Origin: DASYXZ01 sp035308965
GTDB taxonomy: Bacteria; Acidobacteriota; Terriglobia; UBA7540
NCBI GenBank assembly: GCA_035308965.1
Contig: DATGFN010000052.1
Location: forward strand, 1 to 64,000
Direction: 5' to 3'
DNA length: 64,000 nt
Below are positions 34,845 to 43,368 of the stretch, piece by piece. Numbering within the stretch: position 1 is the first letter of the stretch; every line of letters begins with the position of its first letter. A program made the translations under genes and the position numbers. A model generated the notes under the pieces. It was not told the DNA's origin and made no database searches. It saw only the letters and a list, made by a program, of their open reading frames with translations.

Positions 34845-36056
34845 ATGAGTCACTTAAAAACGAAGCCTCGATTTCCATTGGTGATTGTTACGTGCCTCCT
34901 CCTTTGTGCGGTGAAACTGCCGGCGAGAGCGTTCAGCCCGCCTGCTCCGAAGCCCCTTTCAAAAAATGACATTATCGATTTGCTGAAAGGCGAGGTCCCC
35001 TCGGCCCGAGTGAGTGAGTTGGCGCGCGAGAACGGTATCAATTTCCAGCTCACGCCAGCGGTGGAGGATGAGTTGCGGCATGCGGGCGCGACCAACGAGC
35101 TTTTGACCACCCTTCGGGATTTGGCCCCCAAGGCGCCGGGGATTCAAATTGAAATTACACCGGGTGACGCGGAAGTTTATGTGGATGACGAACGGGTGGG
35201 CAAGACCAGCGCTGAAGGCCGGCTGAAGATCACCAAGCTGGCTCCGGGTGAGCACCGCATCCGGGTCTCGCTTAATGGATACAAGGATTTCGAAAGGACC
35301 ATCAATCTGAAAGGGGGCGAGACCTCCAACCTTACGACCCAGTTACAAAAATCCGGGTCGGAATCGATATCGGGCAATCAATCGGACACCTTGGGCGGCA
35401 ATGTCCCCGCGCTCCTCAACAAAGTGGTGAAAGCCATGGGGGGGAAGGAAAAGTTAAAAACCATCCGGTCATTTCGACTGAAGGGCAATGTGGTGTTATA
35501 TCTTCAGCAAGGCGCGACGCCCGGCGAATTGGAGACCGTTTTTGATTTTGCCGGACAAGTTTGGCAACGATTCACCACCTCTTCCGCCGTATTCACTCTG
35601 GTCGTCACTCCAACGTCCGGCTTTCTTTCGTCCGCGGCGGGAACCCAGGACATGCCCATTCTCCAGAGGAACGAATTGCTTAAGAACGTCTGGCGCAATG
35701 CCTTCTACGTAGTCCAACACATTGATGATCCAACCTTTTCGTTTATGGCTGGAGGGACCGCAGTGGTGGGAGGCGTGAGGACCGAAGTCCTTGACGTGGC
35801 CGGAGCCGGAACCGAATCCCGCTGGTTTATTGACCCACAGACGGGATTCATTGTCCGCGCCTCCTGGATGGAAATGGGAACGACGCCGGCTGCGATTGTC
35901 GATGACTACGCCGACTGGGAGCCGGTGGAAGGCATATTTGTTCCATTCAAGCAATCGAGCACTCGAAACGGACAGACGCAATCTACCGGTACCTTTACAA
36001 ATGTGAGTGTGAATCCGAGGATCATGCCCAACTTGTTTGCCAGACCTGGCCGGTGA
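34845..36056 (+). CDS. Secreted PEGA-domain protein
   Basis: 403 aa from the ATG at 34845, which gives a signal peptide (P-R-F-P-L-V-I-V-T-C-L-L-L-C-A-V-K-L-P-A-R-A); an ATG 11 codons earlier would give a charged leader. After a helical segment (L-S-K-N-D-I-I-D-L-L-K-G-E-V-P) comes a PEGA domain (about 105-170: I-E-I-T-P-G-D-A-E-V-Y-V-D-D, G-Y-K-D-F-E-R-T-I). The C-terminal ~210 residues (from V-P-A-L-L-N-K-V-V-K-A-M-G-G) resemble outer-membrane lipoprotein carrier-type folds. Role in the envelope likely, substrate unknown. Confidence 0.82.
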   Translation: MSHLKTKPRFPLVIVTCLLLCAVKLPARAFSPPAPKPLSKNDIIDLLKGEVPSARVSELARENGINFQLTPAVEDELRHAGATNELLTTLRDLAPKAPGIQIEITPGDAEVYVDDERVGKTSAEGRLKITKLAPGEHRIRVSLNGYKDFERTINLKGGETSNLTTQLQKSGSESISGNQSDTLGGNVPALLNKVVKAMGGKEKLKTIRSFRLKGNVVLYLQQGATPGELETVFDFAGQVWQRFTTSSAVFTLVVTPTSGFLSSAAGTQDMPILQRNELLKNVWRNAFYVVQHIDDPTFSFMAGGTAVVGGVRTEVLDVAGAGTESRWFIDPQTGFIVRASWMEMGTTPAAIVDDYADWEPVEGIFVPFKQSSTRNGQTQSTGTFTNVSVNPRIMPNLFARPGR

Positions 36057-36125
36057 ATAAGTTCACTTGCTCACCGACAGCTATTTTCTACCGGTTAGGG
36101 AAGTGTCATAGCACGCCGCATTGTG

Positions 36126-36935
36126 ATGACTCAAACACAAGACCAGCCAATAACCAATTGCTTCCTCGATTCGCATTGCCACTTGGACGATTCCGATTTT
36201 GACGGCGATCGCGAAGAGGTGATTGCCCGCGCTCAGTCCGCCGGCGTGCGCACCATGATGACCATAGGCGGGGCAGGGGGGCCGGATACAATGGGCGCCG
36301 CACTCCAGATTGCCGAGGCGCATGAGGGAATATTCGCAACGGCGGGCATCCATCCGCACGAAGCAATCAAAGCTGAAGAAAGGCATTACGATCAGCTTCG
36401 CGGATTCGCCGCCCAGAAAAACTTTCTGGCCATTGGCGAAATTGGCCTCGATTACCATTACGACCATTCGCCGAGGGAAACGCAAAAAGTTGTTTTGATT
36501 CGTCAACTGGAATTGGCGCGCGAGGTCAAACTGCCCATCGTTATTCATTGCCGCGAGGCGTGGGGGGACCTTACCGAAATCATCCAGACGCAGTGGGCGT
36601 CGGCGGGCTTGGCAGGAATCCTCCATTGCTTTGGTGGCGAGCGGGCCGACGCCCGTAAATTTCTCGACTGGGGCTTCCTGGTCTCGCTCGCGGGCAACGT
36701 GACCTTTAAGAAAGCCGAAAACCTGCGCGAAGCGGCAAGGGAAATTCCGCTCGACCGGCTCTTGACCGAGACGGATAGTCCGTATCTGGCCCCCGTTCCT
36801 CTGCGTGGCAAGCGCAACGAACCCGCGAATGTGGTAGAGGTCACGCGCGCCCTGGCCGGTCTTCACCATCTTCAGGTGGAAGAAATGGGCCGTCAGACCA
36901 TTCAAAACTTCACTTCGTTTTTCCGCATTGCTTAG
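36126..36935 (+). CDS. TatD-family metal-dependent hydrolase
   Basis: 269 aa from the ATG at 36126 (a GTG directly before it is also possible). TatD metal ligands are in place: D-S-H-C-H-L-D, G-E-I-G-L-D-Y-H-Y-D, I-H-C-R-E-A-W, H-C-F-G-G and T-E-T-D-S-P-Y-L-A-P. The family comprises 3'-5' exonucleases and DNases of the TIM-barrel amidohydrolase superfamily, often coded close to metG, as here (about 1.4 kb). Confidence 0.93.
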   Translation: MTQTQDQPITNCFLDSHCHLDDSDFDGDREEVIARAQSAGVRTMMTIGGAGGPDTMGAALQIAEAHEGIFATAGIHPHEAIKAEERHYDQLRGFAAQKNFLAIGEIGLDYHYDHSPRETQKVVLIRQLELAREVKLPIVIHCREAWGDLTEIIQTQWASAGLAGILHCFGGERADARKFLDWGFLVSLAGNVTFKKAENLREAAREIPLDRLLTETDSPYLAPVPLRGKRNEPANVVEVTRALAGLHHLQVEEMGRQTIQNFTSFFRIA

Positions 36936-37106
36936 TGAGCGGAAGAATTTGGACGGTGCAGGGCCACACGGCGCGGGCTTGTTTTCTTCCTGCTTTCCTT
37001 CGATGCGGATTTATGGGAATATTAAGCGCTCCCGGTTTTCTCTCCTTTACCGGATTAGGGCTGATATCCGATTGCTGGCGCCGACCGGAGCAGTGGAGAA
37101 TCGCGT

Positions 37107-38099
37107 TTGGCATCCATCAAGAATTTAACCACTCGAGAAATCTTTGATCTGGTGCGCCCCGACCTTCGCAAGGTGGAGGAGGAGCTTTCCCAGCAAAGTG
37201 TTTCCAGCGTTCAGCCCATCACCGAAATTGGGAAGTACATTCAGGTGAGTGGCGGCAAGCGGCTCAGGCCGGCTTTGCTTCTGCTCTCCAGCAAACTTTG
37301 CGGCTACCATGGACCGTCCGCCATCCGCTTGGGCGCCGTGGTGGAGTTGATCCACAGCGCCACGCTGGTGCATGACGATATCATCGATGAGGCGGACACT
37401 CGCCGCGGCCAGCCATCTTCCAATTCGCGCTGGGGCAATCACATGAGCGTGCTGGCCGGCGATTGGCTCTACATGCAGGCTTTCAACATCGCCCTGGAAG
37501 AACGGAACTTCAAAATCCTCGACCTTTTGATCGGTCTGACCCAGGACATGGTGGAAGGCGAGCTGCTTCAGTTGACCTACTTGAGAAAAGCCGATGTCAC
37601 CGAAGACGCGTATTTTGAATTGTCGTATCGCAAGACGGCGTCCTTATTTTCCGCCTGCATGCGCATGGGCGCCCTGGTGAGCGGCAAGGACGAAGAAGAG
37701 GAAACGCGCCTTGGAACTTATGGCACCAACCTGGGTCTCGCCTTCCAGTTGGTTGATGACATGCTGGACTTCACCTCTTCGGAAGAAAAGCTCGGAAAGC
37801 CGATTGGCAACGATTTGCGCGAAGGCAAAGTGACCTGGCCGTTGATTTTCCTTCAGCAAAAATGCAGTGCCGAAGAGAGAAAAAAAGTTTCCCTGGTCCT
37901 CGAAGAGCGCGGGTATCACTCCGTTCAGTTCTTGGAAATCATGGAGCTGGTGGAGCGCTACGGAACTTTGCAGGCCACCCGCGAGAAAGCGCAGCAGTTT
38001 GCGGATGTGGCGCGCGGCTGCCTGGAGACTTTCCCTGACTCTCTTTATAAGGATGCTTTGCGTTCACTGCCGGATTTCATCGTCGAGCGCGAGTCTTAA
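37107..38099 (+). CDS. Polyprenyl diphosphate synthase (trans-isoprenyl)
   Basis: 330 aa from a TTG with GGAG 8 nt upstream. First aspartate-rich motif D90-D-I-I-D94 preceded by H-S-A-T-L-V-H, with G-G-K-R-L-R-P upstream; second motif D217-D-M-L-D221. The residues before the first motif are small, suggesting a long-chain product such as octa- or nonaprenyl diphosphate for quinone or lipid carriers. The C terminus is Glu-rich and unremarkable. Confidence 0.92.
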   Translation: MASIKNLTTREIFDLVRPDLRKVEEELSQQSVSSVQPITEIGKYIQVSGGKRLRPALLLLSSKLCGYHGPSAIRLGAVVELIHSATLVHDDIIDEADTRRGQPSSNSRWGNHMSVLAGDWLYMQAFNIALEERNFKILDLLIGLTQDMVEGELLQLTYLRKADVTEDAYFELSYRKTASLFSACMRMGALVSGKDEEEETRLGTYGTNLGLAFQLVDDMLDFTSSEEKLGKPIGNDLREGKVTWPLIFLQQKCSAEERKKVSLVLEERGYHSVQFLEIMELVERYGTLQATREKAQQFADVARGCLETFPDSLYKDALRSLPDFIVERES

Positions 38100-38103
38100 G
38101 AGC

Positions 38104-38228
38104 AGGATTTAGGATCGAGGATTCAGGATTAAGGTCACAGAACGAATTCCCTTTTCGCATTCCACTTGGATTGGACCTGGAGCGTGAATTACACGGCCTA
38201 AATCCCAAGCCCTGAATCCTAAATCCTT
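38104..38228. repeat. Inverted repeat between ispB-like and CYTH genes
   Basis: AGGATTTAGGAT at 38104-38115 is matched by its exact complement at 38216-38227, about 100 nt apart. The arms are built of the word GGATT(C/T)AGG, a sequence type used as intergenic filler in this genome. The whole gap between the two genes is occupied by this structure. Confidence 0.7.
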
Positions 38229-38231
38229 CAC

Positions 38232-38804
38232 ATGCCCCGCCACGAAACTGAAATCAAATTAAGAGTCGCCGATGCGCGAGCCGTCAAGCGCCGCATTTTG
38301 GCGCTGGGGTTTGAAGTTTCCGAGCCACGTCACTTGGAACGAAATTTTCTTTTCGACTTTGCAGACTTGCGCCTCCGCAGGTCGAGTTCTGTAATTCGCC
38401 TGCGCCACGAAGGCAAGCGCAGTATTCTCACTTTTAAGGGACCGCCGGTTGGATCCGCGCGCTACAAAATCCGGCGCGAGATTGAAACCGAGGTTGGCGA
38501 CGGCGGACGGTTGCGGGCGATTCTCGAATCGATTGGGCTGCGCCAGGTTTTTTGCTACGAAAAATTTCGCACCACTTTTGCGCCTCGGGGCAAGAGCAAA
38601 GCCGGCCAGATTGTGTTCGATCAAACTCCCATTGGCAACTTTCTCGAGCTGGAAGGCCCCAAGCGCTGGATTGACGTGGCGGCGCGCCGCTTGGACTTCA
38701 GCAGGGGAGATTACGTCACTGCCAGCTATGCGGCTCTTTATGTTAGCCTGTGCCAGCAAGAGCGGAAGCAGCCTGGAAACATGGTTTTTGCCGCTCTGAA
38801 ATAA
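38232..38804 (+). CDS. CYTH-domain protein
   Basis: 190 aa. The N terminus H-E-T-E-I-K-L-R contains the ExExK signature of the CYTH (adenylate cyclase IV / thiamine triphosphatase) fold. The basic strands R-L-R-H-E-G, L-T-F-K-G-P, Y-K-I-R-R-E-I-E-T and Y-E-K-F-R-T line a tunnel that binds triphosphate, and the acidic F-L-E-L-E-G is present. Triphosphatase or class IV cyclase activity is possible; the sequence does not decide. Encoded just before tatA. Confidence 0.88.
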   Translation: MPRHETEIKLRVADARAVKRRILALGFEVSEPRHLERNFLFDFADLRLRRSSSVIRLRHEGKRSILTFKGPPVGSARYKIRREIETEVGDGGRLRAILESIGLRQVFCYEKFRTTFAPRGKSKAGQIVFDQTPIGNFLELEGPKRWIDVAARRLDFSRGDYVTASYAALYVSLCQQERKQPGNMVFAALK

Positions 38805-38893
38805 ATTTGATTCGATTCCCGCCCCGATTAGGCTATACTGAAAGTTGACTTGGTATGATCGGCCCGAGACGTGTCGGGCCCGGAGGCTTGGTT

Positions 38894-39094
38894 ATGGAAG
38901 GTTTATTTCAACCCATGCACCTGCTTATTATCTTGGTGGTTGTCCTGATCCTTTTCGGGCCGGGGAAGTTGCCTGATCTAGGGAAGGGCTTGGGGAAGGG
39001 CATCCGAGAATTTAAGGACGCGCTCAAGGGCGGCATGAGCAACTCGGATAATCCCCCCTCGACTGATAAAAAAGCTGAGGACCACAAGAATTAA
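38894..39094 (+). CDS. tatA: Twin-arginine translocase TatA/E subunit
   Basis: 66 aa from the ATG at 38894, with GGAGG 7 nt upstream; the frame is open 13 codons further but those are not family-like. One transmembrane helix (L-L-I-I-L-V-V-V-L-I-L) runs into F-G-P-G-K-L-P-D-L-G-K-G-L-G-K-G-I-R-E-F-K, the TatA hinge and amphipathic helix, then an acidic tail. The Tat substrate at 27216-28112 is in the same window. No tatB or tatC nearby. Confidence 0.93.
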   Translation: MEGLFQPMHLLIILVVVLILFGPGKLPDLGKGLGKGIREFKDALKGGMSNSDNPPSTDKKAEDHKN

Positions 39095-39137
39095 GTTTCA
39101 GCGCCCGCAATCTCCCTCTGCAAACAAAAACGCCCAT

Positions 39138-39212
39138 TCCTCGGTAGCTCAATGGTAGAGCATTCGGCTGTTAACCGAAGGGTTCCAGGTTCGAGTCCTG
39201 GCCGAGGAGCCA
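39138..39212 (+). tRNA. tRNA-Asn (GTT)
   Basis: 75 nt including encoded CCA. The acceptor TCCTCGG pairs with CCGAGGA; the anticodon stem TTCGG/CCGAA encloses CTGTTAA (anticodon GTT); the T arm is CCAGGTTCGAGTCCTGG. It is followed without a gap by an array of modules derived from its anticodon-to-3' part. Confidence 0.97.
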
Positions 39213-39334
39213 ACTCTCTCGATAAAGCGGCTGTTAATTCGTCAGCTGACGAATTCCAGAGTTCGATTCCTGGCCGAGGAGCCAACCTTCTCGACAAAGC
39301 GGCTGTTAATTCATCAGCTGATGAATCCAAGGAA
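39213..39334 (+). repeat. tRNA-Asn-derived palindromic modules 1 and 2
   Basis: Module 1 (39213-39284, 72 nt): degenerate acceptor strand TCTCTCG, no D arm, CGGCTGTTAA from the anticodon arm, the palindrome AATTCGTCAGCTGACGAATT, then the T arm and acceptor end with CCA. Module 2 (39285-39334) repeats this to the palindrome AATTCATCAGCTGATGAAT, in which both arms carry matching changes relative to module 1, then loses the tRNA 3' end and runs into the GIY-YIG frame. Confidence 0.9.
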
Positions 39335-39397
39335 TCAATACCCGGCGAAAGAAACAACTCTGCTGAAAGATCGATACAGTTCGCAACTTACGTCCTG

Positions 39398-39634
39398 ATG
39401 AACCCGGCAGGCAAGATTTACATTGGGCAGACAAGCGATCTCTCTCGAAGACTCTTTCAGCATAATGACCCCGAGTACCGAGCGACGCTACACACCAAGC
39501 GTCATCTAGGGCCATGGAATCTTATCCATCAAGAATTGTTTTCAAACCGAAGCGGAGCGATGCGCCGGGAACGCGAACTGAAGAGCAGTAGGGGTCGAAA
39601 ATGGATCCGGGAGCGAATTCAGGGCGGCTGTTAA
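39398..39634 (+). CDS. GIY-YIG nuclease fused into the tRNA-derived array
   Basis: 78 aa from the ATG at 39398, but the reading frame is open back to an ATG at 39152 inside the intact tRNA-Asn. The domain itself begins just before 39398: T-Y-V-L-M-N-P-A-G-K-I-Y-I-G-Q-T supplies the GIY and YIG elements, followed by S-D-L-S-R-R-L-F-Q-H-N and the catalytic-helix region R-R-E-R-E-L-K. Starting at 39398 would drop the first strand, and there is no ATG, GTG or TTG between 39285 and 39398, so the true start is unclear (a CTG at 39395 is the nearest alternative). The stop codon TAA is the T-T-A-A of the anticodon loop of module 3. Small single-domain GIY-YIG proteins are homing-type or repair-type endonucleases; its target is unknown. 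Confidence 0.75.
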   Translation: MNPAGKIYIGQTSDLSRRLFQHNDPEYRATLHTKRHLGPWNLIHQELFSNRSGAMRRERELKSSRGRKWIRERIQGGC

Positions 39635-39822
39635 TCCGTCAGCTGACGGATTCCAGGTTCGAGTCCTGCCCGAGGAGCCAACTCTCTCAATAAAGCGGCT
39701 GTTAATTCGTCAGGTGACGAATTCCAGAGTTCGAGTCCTGGCCGAGGAGCCAACCTTCCAAACCAGACGGCTGTTAATTCATAAGCTGACGAATTCCAGG
39801 TTCGAGTCCTGGTGAAGAGCCG
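39625..39822 (+). repeat. tRNA-Asn-derived palindromic modules 3 to 5
   Basis: Module 3 (39625-39680) starts at the anticodon sequence and has palindrome AATCCGTCAGCTGACGGATT, again with matching changes on both arms. Module 4 (39681-39752, 72 nt) has TTCGTCAGGTGACGAA with a mismatch only at the centre. Module 5 (39753-39822) has a disrupted palindrome TTCATAAGCTGACGAA and a decayed acceptor end. All keep the T-arm sequence, and 3 and 4 end in GCCA. Confidence 0.9.
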
Positions 39823-39837
39823 ACTCCTCTTTCTCCT

Positions 39838-40365
39838 TTACTGCTGAATAGACAGAATCATTTCTGATTTGTATTTTTCTTCGAGCGTTGGATTGAAGGA
39901 AAGATTTTCGCCACCGGCGATCGTGACTTCCTTTCGCCAGGTGAGATGGGTGGGATCATTCACTTCGATGGAGTGCTTTCCGTTAGGAATTTTCAAGTCA
40001 GCGGGAGTGTAAGCAACTCTGGAGCCATCGACCAGAACGGTGGCCTTTCCCGGGGCTGATTCGATGTGGACTGTCCCGCCGCCCGAGCGACTCTTCCGCT
40101 CCAAGTTCTTCTTGTTTTCCTCCATTGTATTCACGCTTCGATTCGCGGTCCCTTTTGGACTTTCGAGGGACTTCCCCATGGAGCGCTGAACGTGCCCGGC
40201 CATAGTCTTAGCGCCTTGACTGAGCACGGACCCCATTTTGGCCGCCGAAGTGGCGGAGCCGCTCGTGGTAATACTATATTCAACTGCTGCCTGGGGAAAG
40301 GCGGCCGAGGGAAGTAAAGCGAAAGTAAGTGTTAAAGCGCATCCGAGGAGAATTTTACGGGACAT
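39838..40365 (-). CDS. Secreted PEGA-domain protein
   Basis: 175 aa with GGAAGG before the ATG. Signal peptide (about 1-25, I-L-L-G-C-A-L-T-L-T-F-A-L-L-P ending A-A-F-P-Q-A). A Ser/Lys-rich spacer (25-95) is followed by a PEGA domain (about 97-165: T-V-H-I-E-S-A-P-G-K-A-T-V-L-V-D-G, K-I-P-N-G-K-H-S-I-E-V). Likely periplasmic or surface-associated. It starts 15 bp after the tRNA-derived array on the opposite strand. The upstream gap 40366-40760 holds no gene I can support. Confidence 0.82.
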   Translation of the reverse strand: MSRKILLGCALTLTFALLPSAAFPQAAVEYSITTSGSATSAAKMGSVLSQGAKTMAGHVQRSMGKSLESPKGTANRSVNTMEENKKNLERKSRSGGGTVHIESAPGKATVLVDGSRVAYTPADLKIPNGKHSIEVNDPTHLTWRKEVTIAGGENLSFNPTLEEKYKSEMILSIQQ

Positions 40366-40760
40366 TGAGGTTCCTTCCTGATTCTGTTTCCCTGGCGTAA
40401 AAGGTTAGAATAACCAACGATCGTTTCCAAGTCAATCAGGCTGTGAGGGCTGTGAGGGCTGCCAAGCAAATGCCACCAAGGATAGGACCAAGGATGGCAG
40501 CTTGACTCCACGCCACGCCACGACTATGCTTCCCTGCTGATTGAAAGCGTATCTCTCGAGTTGAGATCAAGTCGTGACGGAACAGCGGATACGCTGCCAC
40601 ACACCTGGCGAAGTATCTTGCATTTTCGCATTGGTTTAAAGCTGGACGCACGGGAGTGTGCCCGCTCCTTGCGCCGATCCGGGGTGTGCACAAGCGTTCA
40701 GTCCAGCACCATTCGAATTTTGGATTTAATGGGTAGACCATTCGTGGAGGCCGTATCCAA

Positions 40761-41744
40761 ATGACACAAAGACGAAAAATTGCGATTGTCTACGGTCTTG
40801 CGGTGCCGTCGGCAGTGGTAATTGTATTTTTTATATATACTTCGCTGCACAGCGTTTCAGGTTCGACCAATGAGATGGCGGAGGCGGCGGAGGTGATCCG
40901 TGACTCGGACTCTGTGCTCGCGCTGCTGAAAGAGTCAGAGGCGGACACACAGAAATACATCGCTTCAGGAGGTGAACTGACCTCTATTAGAGCTTACGAG
41001 AGCTCCGGCGCAGAGCTTCAAAAAACCATACAAGACATTGGTGAAAAGACAAAAGATGAACAATCGGTTCAGTCCAAATTCAAGGCCCTTGGACCCTTGG
41101 TGGCCAAACAAGTTGCAATTTTCGAAAAAGCGATGGCGGCAAGCAGGGTTAAAAGCGCCGCTCGAGGCAAGGCCGCGCCCGTGGCAGAAAGCCCAAGCCT
41201 GATGGGTGATATTGAAGAGATCTTAATGGAAATCAACGCCGTGCAGCAGGTTCGTCTGCAACAACAAAACGAGGCAACTGCAAAGAGCATCAATTTCGCA
41301 AATTCGCTCATCATTTATGGTGGCGGCGCGCTCGTTTGGCTTGTCGGGATTGCGGCATTCCTATTGTTTCATGACGAGCAAGCCCGCGTGTGGGCGGGTG
41401 TCGAGCGACGGGTCCACACCAATGTTCTACAAACGGTGCCCTTTGGGGTTTCCGTGGCCACCGAAGCCGGTCTGATTGTTTACGCCAATCCCGCTGAAGA
41501 GGCGTTGATGGGCTACGAGCGGGGTGAACTCATGGGCAAGAATGCCGATACTTTGCATGCCCTGGGAGGAAAGGAAAACGAGAAGACCGTCAACGAAATT
41601 CTCGAACAGTTGAATGAGGACAAGGCCTGGAAGGGCGACCTTCCGGTTCGCGATAAGGGGGGAGCGACAACAAAAATCTCCTCATGGGTCATGAACTTGC
41701 AGTTTCCAGGGAAGGTCTATCGGCTTTTTGTTCACCAGGCTTAA
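40761..41744 (+). CDS. CHASE3-PAS membrane sensor without output domain
   Basis: 327 aa. Transmembrane helix at 8-27 (V-Y-G-L-A-V-P-S-A-V-V-I-V-F-F-I), a helical periplasmic CHASE3-like domain (30-180), a second helix (about 183-203, I-Y-G-G-G-A-L-V-W-L-V-G-I-A-A-F) and a cytosolic PAS domain (215-327: V-P-F-G-V-S-V-A-T-E-A-G-L-I-V-Y-A-N-P-A-E-E-A-L-M-G-Y). No kinase, cyclase or methyl-accepting region follows. It precedes a PilZ gene and a STAS gene, so it may act through a separate partner. GAGG lies 10 nt upstream of the ATG. Confidence 0.8.
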   Translation: MTQRRKIAIVYGLAVPSAVVIVFFIYTSLHSVSGSTNEMAEAAEVIRDSDSVLALLKESEADTQKYIASGGELTSIRAYESSGAELQKTIQDIGEKTKDEQSVQSKFKALGPLVAKQVAIFEKAMAASRVKSAARGKAAPVAESPSLMGDIEEILMEINAVQQVRLQQQNEATAKSINFANSLIIYGGGALVWLVGIAAFLLFHDEQARVWAGVERRVHTNVLQTVPFGVSVATEAGLIVYANPAEEALMGYERGELMGKNADTLHALGGKENEKTVNEILEQLNEDKAWKGDLPVRDKGGATTKISSWVMNLQFPGKVYRLFVHQA

Positions 41745-41856
41745 CGACACGAATGCCTTTTTGCCGATTTCTCCGCTTGTCCAAAGTCCGCATTGACATT
41801 TGACATTTGAAAGAACTTAATATACGGTCAAGATAACGGAACCAGGAGGATCTCGG

Positions 41857-42159
41857 ATGGATGGAGCGCTGAGTCACAGCTTATCAGAGGTTAGCCGTAG
41901 GGAAGATAGAATATTCGTTACCCTTCCCGTCACGTTGAAAGCTGAATGGGAGAGTGGGAAGGTCGTACGCGGCAATACCGTGGATTTTTCCGGCCGTGGT
42001 TTGCGAGTTCGTGCCAATTTACCTTTCCGCACCAAGCACAACGTCGAAGTCATGGTCATCCAGGAAGGGTATCAACCCAAGAGTTACAACGTGAAATGGG
42101 TTCGAGATCAAGGCAAAGACGAGCCCATCTTCGAAGCGGGGCTTGAACTCCAAGCTTAG
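41857..42159 (+). CDS. PilZ-domain protein
   Basis: 100 aa with AGGAGG 7 nt before the ATG. Single PilZ barrel: S-R-R-E-D-R-I-F-V at the N terminus supplies the RxxxR-like c-di-GMP site, and D-F-S-G-R-G-L-R-V matches the D/NxSxxG motif. It could act as a small c-di-GMP receptor. No output domain. Confidence 0.85.
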   Translation: MDGALSHSLSEVSRREDRIFVTLPVTLKAEWESGKVVRGNTVDFSGRGLRVRANLPFRTKHNVEVMVIQEGYQPKSYNVKWVRDQGKDEPIFEAGLELQA

Positions 42160-42181
42160 TGTCTTCCCAAATTGAAAGGTG

Positions 42182-42229
42182 CGAAAAACGGCGGCCCGGT
42201 TTGAAGTCCGATGGCCAGCCGGGTTTTCG
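42182..42229 (+). terminator. Possible terminator after the PilZ gene
   Basis: CGAAAA and CCCGG on the left are mirrored by CCGGGTTTTCG on the right around a loop of about 20 nt, ending in TTTT. The left arm has an insertion, so the stem is imperfect. Confidence 0.45.
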
Positions 42230-42858
42230 TTGGCACGCCAAAGTCATCAGAAAAACCTGCCCTCACCGAAAGTAATTGCCGTTCCACGCCTATTCAACTC
42301 CATCTCGCCGCCCACCCCTGACGGTCTTCCTTACGTTCGCCTTTCCTGCATAACCGGCAAGTAGACTACTTTTTTCGATGAATCAGCGGGGAGCCATGCT
42401 CCTATGAAGGCAGCGTCGAAGAATCTCTCTTGATTTTTCAATGGGGTGGGATGTAAGGTGTGAGTTGAAGAAGCGCCGCCGACAGGTGAGCGTATCAAAA
42501 AGTACGAAATAAGAGACCATGTAAACCGTTTGATGCGTGGACGACGATCATGAATCGTGGGTCCCGAGGCTCCAGTTTTGCCATGCCGCCCCATTATGCG
42601 CAGGTTGGGCGCCCTCGAAAGCCGAAATGAGTCACCGAGGAGGCGCAGAAGGAATTCTGGGTAGTGTCCCAATTTCCCCGGGGGCCCCGGCCCCCGCTCC
42701 CAGAATGAAGGTAATAGGTTCAACCATTACCTCATTGCGTTGGACTGACAGTCTTGCAGCGGCACTAATTCTCGTCAGCGAAAAGCGGGGTGTAACTTTG
42801 CGGCCATTGGTTACGTCGCCTTTAATTCTAATTACCTAATCCTTAAGAGGAGACCGGC
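42230..42858. other. Intergenic region without a supported gene
   Basis: About 630 bp. A minus-strand frame of 130 codons spans part of it, but its composition is unlike a protein (runs of Pro/Gly from CCCCGG-type words) and no ribosome site is present. The region upstream of 42859 carries the AAGAGGAG ribosome site of the STAS gene. Confidence 0.6.
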
Positions 42859-43212
42859 ATGCCTCTTGAAATTTCATCTTCAAAGGTTGGATCGATCACC
42901 CTCCTAAGCCTAAAGGGAACAATTGTTGCCGGCAATGACCGGAAAAAATTACAGGATAAAATTAAGGAATTACTCGATGCCGCCGAAATAAATATCATCA
43001 TGGACCTTGAACAGGTGAGTTACGCGGACAGCACCGGGATCGGTGGACTTCTGGAAGCTTCCACCGCAGCGACGCGGAAGGGAGGATGCGCGGTCCTGCT
43101 CCATCTCACCAAACGGATCCACGACGTCCTTCAGATTACCCGGCTGAGTACCGTCTTTGGGATTTACGATGATCTTCAGAAGGCGGTGGATTCGTTCGGA
43201 AGCACTGGGTAG
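42859..43212 (+). CDS. STAS-domain anti-sigma factor antagonist
   Basis: 117 aa with GAGGAG 7 nt upstream. SpoIIAA-like: S-S-K-V-G-S-I-T-L-L-S-L-K-G-T at the N terminus and D-S-T-G-I-G-G-L-L with the phosphorylatable serine followed by Thr-Gly. It would bind an anti-sigma kinase, none of which is encoded nearby. Lies between two PilZ-type genes. Confidence 0.9.
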   Translation: MPLEISSSKVGSITLLSLKGTIVAGNDRKKLQDKIKELLDAAEINIIMDLEQVSYADSTGIGGLLEASTAATRKGGCAVLLHLTKRIHDVLQITRLSTVFGIYDDLQKAVDSFGSTG

Positions 43213-43368
43213 GTTGGCAAAGAACTCCGGCTCCTTGAAAGCGAAATGGTACGTGGTGTTACAGCCTTACCCGGCCGCATGGCAAGTGGCGCTGGCATTT
43301 TTGGCGGACAAAATTGCACGATTGACCCGGAAGATCTCCCCTCTGATGGGACTCTTTTACCTGATCAA

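Noticed and set aside
39152..39397. N-terminal extension of the GIY-YIG frame back into tRNA-Asn
   Set aside because: The translation is of tRNA and module sequence, giving a repetitive pattern that reflects the DNA repeats; no ribosome site precedes 39152. The frame being open is reported as a finding, but the extension is not called as protein.
39213..39822. CRISPR-like array
   Set aside because: Repeats are tRNA-derived, only five modules with differing lengths, no unique spacers of equal length and no cas genes.
42331..42723. Minus-strand 130-codon frame
   Set aside because: Pro/Gly/Arg-rich composition from GC-rich words, no ribosome site and no recognisable domain.
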